Positions 53,043 through 61,937 of a DNA stretch of 64,000 nt are shown one piece after another. Numbering within the stretch: position 1 is the first letter of the stretch; each line of letters begins with the position of its first letter. Source of the stretch: Gilvimarinus polysaccharolyticus (GTDB lineage Bacteria; Pseudomonadota; Gammaproteobacteria; Pseudomonadales; Cellvibrionaceae); contig NZ_LFIJ01000001.1 of assembly GCF_001187555.1 (NCBI RefSeq), forward strand, positions 1,638,078-1,702,077, in the 5' to 3' direction. The notes below the pieces were generated by a model. That model worked only from the letters and a program-made list of their open reading frames with translations, was not told where the DNA came from and made no database searches. A program made the translations under genes and the position numbers.

Positions 53043-54794
53043 TTAATCCAACGGCTCGATATAATCTAACAACAACTGCAGCGACTGCCGGCCGCGGTAT
53101 TCATTGACGTCTAACTTAAACGCGGCCCGCACTCGAGTCGTTGTTGAGCTAGGCCAAACATCTAAATCGACATTAAAGGCAATCGCGTCGATCACCGTTT
53201 GATCGTTAGCTTGGTGCGCTAACACCAGCTTTAAATGCTTCTCTCCCACAATACGCTGCTGCACTAACTTAAACTCGCCGTCAAACAAGGGTTCGGGGAA
53301 ATGTTGCCCCCAAGGCCCTGCCGCACGTAATTGCTGTGCTAACGGCAAGCTAAATTCGGCCTCGCTTAACGCACCGTCACTAAGCACCACTGCCTGTAAA
53401 TCGTCGTTGCTAAGTTGACGGCGAACCTCGGCATCAAAGGCGCTGGCAAACGCGTTAAAGTCATCTTTAGCAAGGCTCATACCCGCGGCCATAGCGTGAC
53501 CACCAAACTTATGCAGCAGGTCTGGGTGCTGCGCCGCCACAGCATCTAGAGCATCGCGAATATGCAGTCCCGGTATCGAGCGCGCCGAACCTTTAATGCT
53601 GAGACCGTCATCAGCATCGGCAAACACAATCACCGGGCGGTGATGACGATCTTTAATGCGCGAGGCGAGAATGCCAATCACGCCTTGGTGCCAGCGACCA
53701 TCGTACAAGCACAGCCCCCAGGGTAGCTCCCCGTCCGCCTCGACATTCAAACCCTCAAGCATCTGTAATGCTTCGCGCTGCATTCCGCTCTCAATGGCTT
53801 TGCGGTCACGATTAAAATCGTCTAACGCAACTGCCAACTCCCGTGCGGCTAAAAAGTCGTCACTTAATAAACACTGAATGCCAATGCTCATATCATCTAG
53901 CCGACCGGCTGCATTTAAGCGCGGCCCTATGGCAAAACCTAAGTCAGCCGCCACCAAACTCTCGCAACTACGTCCAGCCACCTCTAACAGCGCCATGATC
54001 CCCGGCCGGGCAACTCCAGCGCGGATACGCAGTAACCCCTGCTCTACCAAAATACGATTATTGTGATCGAGCGGCACTACATCGGCAACGGTACCCAGTG
54101 CTACCAAATCAAGAAACTGTGCCATGTTAGGCTCTGTAATACCCGCTTCAACAAACCAGCCAATATTGCCCAGCTCGCGGCGCAAGGCATTTAAGACATA
54201 GAAAATAACGCCCACACCCGCTAGATTTTTACTGGGAAATCCACAACCCGGTTGATTGGGGTTAACAATCGCATCGGCATTGGGTAATTGCGCACCAGGC
54301 AAATGGTGATCGGTTACCAGTACCGCAATGCCCAACGCTTGTGCCGCCGCGACGCCCTCAATGCTGGAGATGCCGTTATCAACCGTGACAATTAAATCCG
54401 GTTCACGCTCGGCCGCTACTGCGACGATCTCTGGCGTTAAGCCGTAACCATACTCGAACCGATTAGGCACTAAAAAATCAATGTGGTGGGCACCCATCGC
54501 TGTTAATGCCAACACTGCCAAAGCCGAACTGGTTGCACCATCGGCATCAAAATCGCCCACAATTAAAATTCGAGCATCGGCTACTACCGCATCGGCCAAG
54601 AGGCTGGCGGCCTCTGGTAAGCCTTTCATGTTGGGCTTTAATAATTCGTTCAGCGTTAACCGCAACTGGCACTCATCAGTTACGCCGCGGGCACTGTAGA
54701 TACGAGTCAGTAACGGCGCTATATTGGCACTACTAAATTCGGCGGCAGGCGGGCGGCGTTTTATCAATTTATTCACGTAAGGTTCGGCTCCCAT
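53043..54794 (-). CDS. recJ: Single-stranded-DNA-specific exonuclease RecJ
   Basis: A 583-residue DHH phosphoesterase. The conserved motifs are GDFDADGATSSALA, TVDNGISSIEG, VTDHHLPG, and DHHA1 KFGGHAMAAGMSL; GPRLNAAGRLDDMSIGI is characteristic of RecJ. It degrades single-stranded DNA 5' to 3' in recombinational and mismatch repair. The start is as in homologues (MGAEPYVNKLIKRRPP). Convergent with tesA with 10 bases between. Confidence 0.96.
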   Translation of the reverse strand: MGAEPYVNKLIKRRPPAAEFSSANIAPLLTRIYSARGVTDECQLRLTLNELLKPNMKGLPEAASLLADAVVADARILIVGDFDADGATSSALAVLALTAMGAHHIDFLVPNRFEYGYGLTPEIVAVAAEREPDLIVTVDNGISSIEGVAAAQALGIAVLVTDHHLPGAQLPNADAIVNPNQPGCGFPSKNLAGVGVIFYVLNALRRELGNIGWFVEAGITEPNMAQFLDLVALGTVADVVPLDHNNRILVEQGLLRIRAGVARPGIMALLEVAGRSCESLVAADLGFAIGPRLNAAGRLDDMSIGIQCLLSDDFLAARELAVALDDFNRDRKAIESGMQREALQMLEGLNVEADGELPWGLCLYDGRWHQGVIGILASRIKDRHHRPVIVFADADDGLSIKGSARSIPGLHIRDALDAVAAQHPDLLHKFGGHAMAAGMSLAKDDFNAFASAFDAEVRRQLSNDDLQAVVLSDGALSEAEFSLPLAQQLRAAGPWGQHFPEPLFDGEFKLVQQRIVGEKHLKLVLAHQANDQTVIDAIAFNVDLDVWPSSTTTRVRAAFKLDVNEYRGRQSLQLLLDYIEPLD

Positions 54795-54872
54795 ACTGTT
54801 ATTGGCCGCATCATTATATACGGCGCTGGGTCGTGTTATCGAACACGCTTTTGTTTTTAGTAAGGTACTGCG

Positions 54873-54912
54873 ACATACAAAAAAGGGAGCCGAAGCTCCC
54901 TTTTTTGTATGT
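54873..54912 (-). terminator. Terminator downstream of thrC
   Basis: An 18-bp perfect stem ACATACAAAAAAGGGAGC / GCTCCCTTTTTTGTATGT with loop CGAA, twelve bases after the thrC stop. A and T runs on both sides. Confidence 0.95.
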
Positions 54913-54923
54913 GCTTATGCTTA

Positions 54924-56321
54924 TTAGCAGGCCAAGTGCCCTGCCATAAATTTATGCACTGTCTCAGTATCGTTGGGTAATACTTCGTAGCGCTCTTCGC
55001 GCTCAAACAAGTCGGCCATGTGATGCGGCAAGGCGGGATCTTCGGTTTGACCAGCCTTTTGCACGGCTTCAGGAAATTTAGCCGGATGAGCTGTAGCCAA
55101 ACACACCATTGGTACGTTTTGATCGCGACGCGTTACTCGGGCCGCTTCTACACCAATAGCGGTGTGCGGATCGAGCAGATACTCAGTACTTTCAAACACG
55201 TCACGAATCACTTCCAGCATGCGTTCGTCATCAACTCTGTGGCTGGCAAACAATCCACGGGCGCGCTCTAGAGCTTTCTCATCAAGGTGCATTTCACCAG
55301 ATTTAAAATCTTCCATCATTTGCGCAATGGTCGCACCGTCGCGATCGTACAAATCAAACAGCATACGCTCAAAATTGCTCGATACCATGATGTCCATACT
55401 GGGTGACAAGGTGTGCTGCAATTGTTGCTTGCTAAGGTCATTAGCGCTGATCGCCCGATGTAAGATATCGTTGCTATTGGTAGCAATCACCAGCTGATCG
55501 ATAGGCAAGCCCATACGCTTAGCGAGATAACCGGCAAAAATATCGCCAAAGTTACCCGTAGGCACGGCAAACGAAATCGGACGTGCGGGACCACCTAACG
55601 CCAAAGAGGCATAAAAGTAGTAGACGATCTGGGCCATGATACGCGCCCAGTTAATAGAGTTTACCGCCACTAACTGTCGGCCGTCCGGTAAAAACGATTG
55701 ATCGGCAAAACTGGCCTTTACCATGTTCTGACAATCATCAAAGTTGCCGTCTAAAGCAATATTGTGAACATTGTCTTCTAGTACCGTCGTCATTTGGCGG
55801 CGCTGCACATTGGACACACGATTATGCGGATGCAAAATAAAAATATCGACATTATCGCAATGCCGACAACCTTCGATCGCAGCAGAACCGGTATCTCCAG
55901 ATGTAGCCCCCATCACAACCACTTTTTGATTACGTTTTTTTAGAATGTAATCCAGTAAGTTGCCCAAAAACTGTAATGCGAAATCTTTAAAGGCCAAGGT
56001 CGGGCCTTGGAACAACTCTAAAATCCACTCGTTATGGCCGGTTTGAATCAGCGGCGCAATGGCCGAATGACGAAACGTTGCGTAAGAGTCGGCAATAATT
56101 TTTTTCAGATCGGCATCAGGTACCGCGCCATCAACAAACGGCGATACCACTTTAAACGCAAGCTCTTGATAAGATAAGCCTGCCCAGCTGGCGATCTCTT
56201 CGGCGCTAAATTCGGGCAATGTTTCGGGCACGTACAGGCCGCCATCGGGGGCTAAGCCTGTAAGCACGACTTCTTCGAATGACAATGCGGGCGCTTGGCC
56301 GCGGGTGCTGATATATTTCAC
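54924..56321 (-). CDS. thrC: Threonine synthase
   Basis: A 465-residue fold type II PLP enzyme converting O-phosphohomoserine to threonine. MKYISTRGQAPALSFEEVVL at the start, the PLP lysine in GPTLAFKDFALQFLG, the phosphate-binding VMGATSGDTGSAAIEG and the late segment VCLATAHPAKFPEAV are characteristic of the long proteobacterial class. It is 52 bases downstream of hom in the same direction, so both form the threonine operon. Confidence 0.97.
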   Translation of the reverse strand: MKYISTRGQAPALSFEEVVLTGLAPDGGLYVPETLPEFSAEEIASWAGLSYQELAFKVVSPFVDGAVPDADLKKIIADSYATFRHSAIAPLIQTGHNEWILELFQGPTLAFKDFALQFLGNLLDYILKKRNQKVVVMGATSGDTGSAAIEGCRHCDNVDIFILHPHNRVSNVQRRQMTTVLEDNVHNIALDGNFDDCQNMVKASFADQSFLPDGRQLVAVNSINWARIMAQIVYYFYASLALGGPARPISFAVPTGNFGDIFAGYLAKRMGLPIDQLVIATNSNDILHRAISANDLSKQQLQHTLSPSMDIMVSSNFERMLFDLYDRDGATIAQMMEDFKSGEMHLDEKALERARGLFASHRVDDERMLEVIRDVFESTEYLLDPHTAIGVEAARVTRRDQNVPMVCLATAHPAKFPEAVQKAGQTEDPALPHHMADLFEREERYEVLPNDTETVHKFMAGHLAC

Positions 56322-56373
56322 GCGAGTAACCTGATTAAAATGTCCAGTAAAAAAGGCGAACAGTGCCGCCCGT

Positions 56374-57684
56374 TTATTTTAACGGCTCCAGTCGGATACG
56401 GGTAATAGAACCGGTGATTGAGCTGAGTGCTTCAATTTTACTAATAGCGGTCGCTAAGTTTTTCTCGACAGCACGGTTGGTTAGCAAAATTAGCGGTACA
56501 ATTTCTTCATCATCAGGCGCTTCTTTTTGAATCAAAGCCTCAATACTGATACCAGAATCACTCAAGATAGTCGCTACCTGCGATAAAACACCAGGCTTAT
56601 CAAGTGCTGACATACGCAAGTAGTAGGCGGTTTCAATATCTTCAATAGGTAAGATTTTATCTTCACCTAAGCTGCTTTGATGAAAGCCCAAGTGTGGCAC
56701 TCGATGCTCTGGGTTGGCGGTCAAGGTGCGAGCAACATCGACAATATCGGCAATCACTGATGATGCGGTCGGCTCGGCGCCGGCGCCAGCACCGTAATAC
56801 ATGGTCGGCCCTACGGCATCGCCTTTCACCATAATAGCGTTCATCACACCATCGACATTGGCCAGCTGCTGCTTAGCGGGTATCAAGGTTGGATGCACAC
56901 GCAGTTCGATGCCATCGGCCGTACGACGAGCAATACCTAAATGCTTAATACGGTAACCAAGCTCATCGGCGTAGGCGACATCTACTGGCTCAATTTTACT
57001 AATGCCTTCGGTAAACACTTTCTCAAACTGTAGTGGAATACCAAACGACATAGAAGCCAAAATGACCAATTTATGTGCAGCATCAATACCTTCGACATCA
57101 AAGGTTGGATCAGCTTCAGCGTAACCTAGCTCTTGAGCCTCGGCCAATACATCGGCAAATTCACGACCCTTATCACGCATCTCGGTCAAGATGAAATTAC
57201 CGGTACCGTTGATAATGCCTGCCAACCATTCGATACGGTTAGCGGCTAAGCCTTCACGAATCGATTTAATAATAGGGATACCACCCGCTACCGCTGCTTC
57301 AAAAGCAACCGTGACACCTTTTTTATCGGCGGCGGCAAAGATCTCGTTACCGTGTTCGGCAATTAGCGCTTTATTGGCGGTAACCACGTGTTTGCCATTC
57401 TCAATCGCGGTTAAAATTAAGTCCCGAGCAACAGTTACACCGCCCATCAGTTCGACTACGACATCCACATTGGGGTTAGTTGCCACATCAAACACATCGC
57501 GGGTAACGTTTAGAGTAGTCATATCGCAGTGCGGATTATCTCGTCGCGCACCCACCTGCTCGACAATAATATCGCTACCGGCGCGGGCATTAATAACGCG
57601 CTGATTACGCGCCAATACATTTACAGTGCCACTGCCTACGGTCCCTAGACCGCAGATACCTAATCTGACCGGTTTCAATATCAA
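56374..57684 (-). CDS. hom: Homoserine dehydrogenase
   Basis: A 436-residue enzyme reducing aspartate semialdehyde to homoserine with NAD(P)H. Rossmann motif GICGLGTVGSGTVN, catalytic region AAVAGGIPIIKSIREGLAAN and NGTGNFILTEM, and a C-terminal ACT domain (LDKPGVLSQVATILSDSGIS) for feedback by threonine. It precedes thrC and follows dsbC, the usual gammaproteobacterial order xerD-dsbC-hom-thrC. Confidence 0.97.
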   Translation of the reverse strand: MILKPVRLGICGLGTVGSGTVNVLARNQRVINARAGSDIIVEQVGARRDNPHCDMTTLNVTRDVFDVATNPNVDVVVELMGGVTVARDLILTAIENGKHVVTANKALIAEHGNEIFAAADKKGVTVAFEAAVAGGIPIIKSIREGLAANRIEWLAGIINGTGNFILTEMRDKGREFADVLAEAQELGYAEADPTFDVEGIDAAHKLVILASMSFGIPLQFEKVFTEGISKIEPVDVAYADELGYRIKHLGIARRTADGIELRVHPTLIPAKQQLANVDGVMNAIMVKGDAVGPTMYYGAGAGAEPTASSVIADIVDVARTLTANPEHRVPHLGFHQSSLGEDKILPIEDIETAYYLRMSALDKPGVLSQVATILSDSGISIEALIQKEAPDDEEIVPLILLTNRAVEKNLATAISKIEALSSITGSITRIRLEPLK

Positions 57685-57718
57685 CTCCTCTTAATCATGA
57701 TGTTCTATACCAACAAAA

Positions 57719-57752
57719 GACGGCAACCTTACTCAGAGCGAAGGTTGCTGTC
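57719..57752 (-). terminator. Likely terminator of dsbC
   Basis: On the minus strand GACAGCAACCTT pairs with AAGGTTGCCGTC (one mismatch) around a 10-base loop, followed by TTTTGTT. It lies between dsbC and hom. Confidence 0.65.
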
Positions 57753-57808
57753 AATTGCTGGACAAGGGGGTACTGGCGGGATATTAACCCGCCAACAAGA
57801 AAGGATAG

Positions 57809-58600
57809 CTATTTACTCTTGATAGTTTGCAACAGTTGCTCAGGTGGCTGATAGCCAACAAACAAACGGCCATCGGGCAACAAAATTGCCGGAGTACCTG
57901 TTACTCCCATCTCGCCACCTTTAAGATATTGTTTTTCTACTGGACTGGCCTCGCAAGTAGCCGCAGACACCGTTTCAAGGTTTTTTAATTTATCTAGAGC
58001 GGCGGGCTGGTCATCTGCACACCAGGCACTTTCAAGCTTAGCCGCCGACGGGCTGTTAGCCCCTGCTCGCGGGTAGGCCAAATAGCGAATTTCGATACCT
58101 AAATCATTATAGCCAGGTTTATTAACGCCCATCTCGTTGTAGCTGTGCATTTGGCTGTGCAAACGCCGACAATAGCCACAATCGACATCCGTAAACACAT
58201 AGGCTACATGCTTTGTCTCACCGTCTGGGGCAAACTTAATACTCTCTTTTTCACCCAAACTTGCGACAAACTCACGCCGGCTATTAAGCAGGTATGGATC
58301 CTGTACTGGAGCCAGCCCCGAGTCAGTCACATCAAAAACTTCACCCATAATAACGTGCTTACCGTCAGCCGAGATAATCACCGCCGGCCCGCCAATAATT
58401 TGAACGTTATACAGACCGTCGATGACAGACGGGCGAATTTCACCCAACTGAGCACCGCTGGTGAGCTTCTCAAGACTCGCCTTAATAGCCGCCTCTGGGT
58501 TTGCAGACTCTGATGTGTTGGGCTCTTGGGCGTACACACCGGTTGCTAGGGTCGCGGACAAACCCAGCGCCAAACCGTATTTAGTCACTTTTGAAATCAT
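57809..58600 (-). CDS. dsbC: Thiol:disulfide interchange protein DsbC
   Basis: A 263-residue periplasmic disulfide isomerase. Signal peptide YGLALGLSATLATGVYA, N-terminal dimerisation domain (GEIRPSVIDGLYNVQIIGG), then a thioredoxin domain with active site CGYC in DVDCGYCRRLHSQM, a second structural Cys pair (AWCADDQ, AATCEAS) and the cis-proline GVTGTPAILLPDG. Reduced by DsbD, it corrects wrong disulfides in exported proteins. Its place after xerD is conserved in gammaproteobacteria. Confidence 0.95.
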   Translation of the reverse strand: MISKVTKYGLALGLSATLATGVYAQEPNTSESANPEAAIKASLEKLTSGAQLGEIRPSVIDGLYNVQIIGGPAVIISADGKHVIMGEVFDVTDSGLAPVQDPYLLNSRREFVASLGEKESIKFAPDGETKHVAYVFTDVDCGYCRRLHSQMHSYNEMGVNKPGYNDLGIEIRYLAYPRAGANSPSAAKLESAWCADDQPAALDKLKNLETVSAATCEASPVEKQYLKGGEMGVTGTPAILLPDGRLFVGYQPPEQLLQTIKSK

Positions 58601-58673
58601 AAACTCTACTCGCTAGGGTGTTGGCCCAGTTACTTTACTGGAACCAGTTTATCATACAAATACCACCCTGGGC

Positions 58674-59588
58674 TTAGCCTCGAGGGTGGTGTTTTTGATG
58701 CAGCTCTTGCATGCGAGCTTGAGCCACATGGGTATATATCTGGGTAGTGGAGAGATCGCTGTGCCCCAGCAACAATTGCACTACCCTTAAATCGGCGCCA
58801 TGATTTAACAAATGCGTCGCAAAGGCATGGCGCAGGGTATGCGGTGATAACGGCTTGTCGATACCCGCCACCTGGGCCCAGTATTTAATTCGATGCCAAA
58901 ATGTCTGACGTGTCATCATTTGTTTTCGGCTGCTCGGAAACAATACCTCTGAGGATTGATCCGCCAGCAATAATGGTCGCGCCTCGTGCATATAACGCGT
59001 CAGCCAGAAACTCGCCTCTTCACCCAAGGGTACCAAGCGCTCTTTACTGCCCTTCCCCATCACCTTAACGACACCTTGACGCAGATTCAACAAGGTTAAA
59101 GTCAGACCGATCAGCTCAGATACCCGCAACCCGCAAGCGTAGAGCACCTCAAGCATGGCCCGGTCGCGCAAGCCTATCGGGTCACCTACATCCGGAGCAT
59201 TGAGCAGCGCTTCGACATCAAGCTCGGTTAAAAGTTTAGGCAACGACTTGGGCAGCTTAGGACTTTCGATCCCCACCAACGGGTCGAGCTCTTGCAACCC
59301 CTCGCGCACTTGATCGCGATAAAAGCCTCGCAAACAAGATAACAGCCTAGCAGTAGAGCGACTGCTGTATTTTTTCGCGTGGCGCCACGCGAGGTATGCC
59401 AACACCTGCTGGCCAGTCAAAGGTGCCGCTAGAGTGCTTTGGGCGGCGGCGAGGTATCGAGCAAAGCCCTGCAAGTCGCGACGATAACTTGCTAGCGAAT
59501 TTTCAGACAAGCCTTTTTCCAGCCAGACGCGATCGAGATAAGCATCAATCACTGCCGTATCGGCAGCCGACAAAGGCTGAGATGTCAT
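58674..59588 (-). CDS. xerD: Site-specific tyrosine recombinase XerD
   Basis: A 304-residue recombinase that with XerC resolves chromosome dimers at dif. N-terminal SAM-like domain (VWLEKGLSENSLASYRRDLQ), then catalytic residues: Arg in YACGLRVSELIGL, Lys in VMGKGSKERLVPL, HTLRHAFATHLLNHGADLRV, LGHSDLSTTQIYTHV with the Tyr nucleophile. The PLVGIESPKLPKSLPKLL linker is typical of XerD. Stand-alone next to dsbC, as usual, so not a mobile-element integrase. Confidence 0.96.
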   Translation of the reverse strand: MTSQPLSAADTAVIDAYLDRVWLEKGLSENSLASYRRDLQGFARYLAAAQSTLAAPLTGQQVLAYLAWRHAKKYSSRSTARLLSCLRGFYRDQVREGLQELDPLVGIESPKLPKSLPKLLTELDVEALLNAPDVGDPIGLRDRAMLEVLYACGLRVSELIGLTLTLLNLRQGVVKVMGKGSKERLVPLGEEASFWLTRYMHEARPLLLADQSSEVLFPSSRKQMMTRQTFWHRIKYWAQVAGIDKPLSPHTLRHAFATHLLNHGADLRVVQLLLGHSDLSTTQIYTHVAQARMQELHQKHHPRG

Positions 59589-59658
59589 AATTGTTACATT
59601 CCCATTTAAGCGAACAAAGGAGGCCGTTAAGACGATAGGTTATCAGCAATATAGCGCC

Positions 59659-59700
59659 ATAAAAAAAGCCGATGTAGTTTCCCACATCGGCTTTTTTTAT
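59659..59700 (-). terminator. Terminator of the rpsP-rimM-trmD-rplS operon
   Basis: Stem GCCGATGT / ACATCGGC extended by seven A-T pairs on each side, 8-base loop; it stands 44 bases after the rplS stop. Bidirectional T runs. Confidence 0.95.
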
Positions 59701-59743
59701 ACAAAACGCACGTAGCAAACCGTGCGCTTTATGTATCGAACGC

Positions 59744-60103
59744 TTATGCGCCCAACTTTTCTTTAATACGTGCGGCACGACCGGTAAGATCACGCAAGTA
59801 GTAAAGCTTAGCTTGACGCACATCACCGCGGCGTTTAACAGCAATGCTGTCAATCTGACGGCTGTGAGTCTGGAAGGTACGCTCAACACCAACGCCGTGA
59901 GATATTTTACGCACGGTGAAAGCAGAGTGCAGGCCACGGCTACGGATAGCAATAACAACACCTTCGTATGCCTGCAGACGCTCGCGAGTGCCTTCAGTCA
60001 CTTTAACCTGAACAACAACGGTATCACCTGGCGAAAAGCTAGGGATATCTTGTTTGAGCTGTTCGTTTTCGAGCTCTTGAATGATTTTGTTAGTCATTTC
60101 CAT
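59744..60103 (-). CDS. rplS: 50S ribosomal protein L19
   Basis: A 119-residue protein with the L19 signatures [60 protein letters not shown] and [20 protein letters not shown]. It sits at the 30S-50S interface. Last gene of the rpsP-rimM-trmD-rplS operon; AGGAGAATGGAA stands before the start. Confidence 0.98.
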   Translation of the reverse strand: MEMTNKIIQELENEQLKQDIPSFSPGDTVVVQVKVTEGTRERLQAYEGVVIAIRSRGLHSAFTVRKISHGVGVERTFQTHSRQIDSIAVKRRGDVRQAKLYYLRDLTGRAARIKEKLGA

Positions 60104-60136
60104 TCTCCTAAAGAGTTTGTAGCTTCACAGCTAGAA

Positions 60137-60901
60137 TCAATCGTTATCAAGGTCTCGACGAAAGTCCGTCAACAGCGCCTGCTGTTCCTCAGTTAAGTTT
60201 TTGTTTTGCAACAAATCTGGCCGTCTTTGCCAGGTTCGCCCCAGCGCTTGTTGTAAGCGCCAACGCCGAATTTTTTCATGGTCACCGGACAACAATATAG
60301 CCGGTACCGTCACGCCATCGAGCACCTCGGGGCGCGTATAATGCGGATGATCCAACAACCCTGCGCTGAATGAATCCTCCACCGCTGACTGCGCATCACC
60401 CAACACACCGGGTAACAACCGAGTGACTGCATCAATCAACACCATCGCTGGCAGCTCACCGCCAGACAACACGTAATCGCCGATAGACCACTCTTCATCA
60501 ACCACCGCCTGAATAAGGCGCTCGTCAATTCCTTCGTAACGCCCAGCAATCAGTATTAAATTGCCGCTTTGCGCCATCTGGCTTGCCGCCGCCTGATTAA
60601 ACACCTGCCCCTGAGGCGAGAGGTAAACCACGCGGGCATCGCCCGTCCATTGTTTCGCCGCATCAACCGCATCGTGCAGCGGTTGAACTTTCATCAACAT
60701 ACCGGGGCCGCCACCGTAAGGGCGATCATCCACTGTATTATGACGATCAGCGGTAAAGTCGCGCGGGTTCCAGCACTGCACTTCCACTTGGCCTCGCGTT
60801 ACCGCGCGACCGGTAATGCCATGGTCGCGTACGGCGGCCAGCATCTCGGGAAATAACGTTACTACTGCAACTTTCACAACTTGTCTGTCTGGCTCAAGCA
60901 C
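60137..60901 (-). CDS. trmD: tRNA (guanine-N1)-methyltransferase
   Basis: A 254-residue SPOUT methyltransferase making m1G37 in tRNAs. [20 protein letters not shown] at the start, [20 protein letters not shown], the trefoil-knot AdoMet loop [20 protein letters not shown] and [20 protein letters not shown] are diagnostic. The GTG at 60901 is supported by GGAG six bases upstream; a second GTG at 60877 would give a shorter N-terminus closer to E. coli. Confidence 0.97.
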   Translation of the reverse strand: MLEPDRQVVKVAVVTLFPEMLAAVRDHGITGRAVTRGQVEVQCWNPRDFTADRHNTVDDRPYGGGPGMLMKVQPLHDAVDAAKQWTGDARVVYLSPQGQVFNQAAASQMAQSGNLILIAGRYEGIDERLIQAVVDEEWSIGDYVLSGGELPAMVLIDAVTRLLPGVLGDAQSAVEDSFSAGLLDHPHYTRPEVLDGVTVPAILLSGDHEKIRRWRLQQALGRTWQRRPDLLQNKNLTEEQQALLTDFRRDLDND

Positions 60902-60924
60902 CTTGGGCTCCCACTGTGTCGGCC

Positions 60925-61464
60925 CTAGAAAGCTGGATCCCAGTCCACCTCTATGGTGTTTGTCGCCTCGTCGATGTGGGTAACAAACTGATCCGGTATA
61001 TAGGGGATCAGCCGTTCGCGATCATCGATACTATTAGCATCGGGTGCGACTACCAGCACATCGTTAGCACCTGTTTCAATAAGCTTCTTAACGGTTCCAA
61101 GGCGGCTCTCGCCTCCTTCAAAACAGCTAATAACAGCCATATCTTGCAGCTGGTGCCAATAAAATTCGCCAGCGTCCAAAGACGGCAGCAAGTCACGCTC
61201 TACCGCAATCACACAGTTGGTGTACTGCGCCGCAAGGTCGCGATCATCCACATCTTTGATGTGAGCCACAAAACCTTTACCGTGTGCGCGATACTCATCT
61301 ATCTCAAAGGTTTTAACGCCATGGGCGGTTTTAAGCCACCAAGGCGAATAGTCAAAAAGGTTCGTCGCGGGCTCGGTGAACGAGCGGATTTTTATCCACC
61401 CTTTAACACCAAACACGCCGGTTACCTGCCCGACATTAACCAGATTAGAAGTAACTGCTGACAC
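60925..61464 (-). CDS. rimM: Ribosome maturation factor RimM
   Basis: A 179-residue 16S processing protein: [20 protein letters not shown] at the start, then the PRC-barrel half ([49 protein letters not shown]). It binds S19 and helps mature the 30S head. Eleven bases after rpsP, 23 before trmD. Confidence 0.97.
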   Translation of the reverse strand: MSAVTSNLVNVGQVTGVFGVKGWIKIRSFTEPATNLFDYSPWWLKTAHGVKTFEIDEYRAHGKGFVAHIKDVDDRDLAAQYTNCVIAVERDLLPSLDAGEFYWHQLQDMAVISCFEGGESRLGTVKKLIETGANDVLVVAPDANSIDDRERLIPYIPDQFVTHIDEATNTIEVDWDPAF

Positions 61465-61475
61465 CGGAGGAGTGA

Positions 61476-61715
61476 TCAGGCGGCTTCTTTAACCAGCTTG
61501 GCAACGCGATCGCTCAGCTGAGCACCTTGGCCAATCCAGTGAGCGACACGCTCCTGATCAACACGCAGACGCTCTTCTTGGCCACGGGCGATAGGGTTAA
61601 AGAAACCTACACGCTCAATAAAACGACCATTACGGGCACTGCGACTGTTGGTTACGGTCAAGTGGTAAAAAGGACGCTTCTTAGAGCCACCACGTGACAG
61701 ACGAATAGTTACCAT
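61476..61715 (-). CDS. rpsP: 30S ribosomal protein S16
   Basis: A 79-residue protein: [39 protein letters not shown] and the [16 protein letters not shown] tail are universal in S16. First gene of the operon; AGGAAAGCTAGA precedes the start. Confidence 0.98.
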   Translation of the reverse strand: MVTIRLSRGGSKKRPFYHLTVTNSRSARNGRFIERVGFFNPIARGQEERLRVDQERVAHWIGQGAQLSDRVAKLVKEAA

Positions 61716-61812
61716 TCTAGCTTTCCTGTAGTTTCATTGGCGTAAGCCTAGCTCACGCACGGTTTAAAAATTAGGTTCAACAGCGGATCAAGTCCACCGC
61801 GAAAGGCGCCGT

Positions 61813-61841
61813 ATTCTAAGGGAAACGATTGCCATTGTATA
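61813..61841 (-). promoter_or_regulatory. Candidate promoter of the rpsP operon
   Basis: Minus strand TATACA (61841-61836), 17 bases, TAGAAT (61818-61813), then a GC-rich discriminator ACGGCGCC. The -10 and discriminator look like a growth-rate-controlled ribosomal promoter; the -35 is weak. Predicted leader about 90 bases. Confidence 0.5.
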
Positions 61842-61937
61842 GGGCTATTGTGCAGCTTTTACGCAACCCGAGCAGATCGGCGTTAACTCACGCAAAAAAA
61901 TGTTTTTACAGCGTACCGATAGATCCTTAACGACCGC

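Noticed and set aside
58674-59588. Tyrosine recombinase as sign of an integrated element
   Set aside because: Sequence and position beside dsbC identify it as housekeeping XerD.
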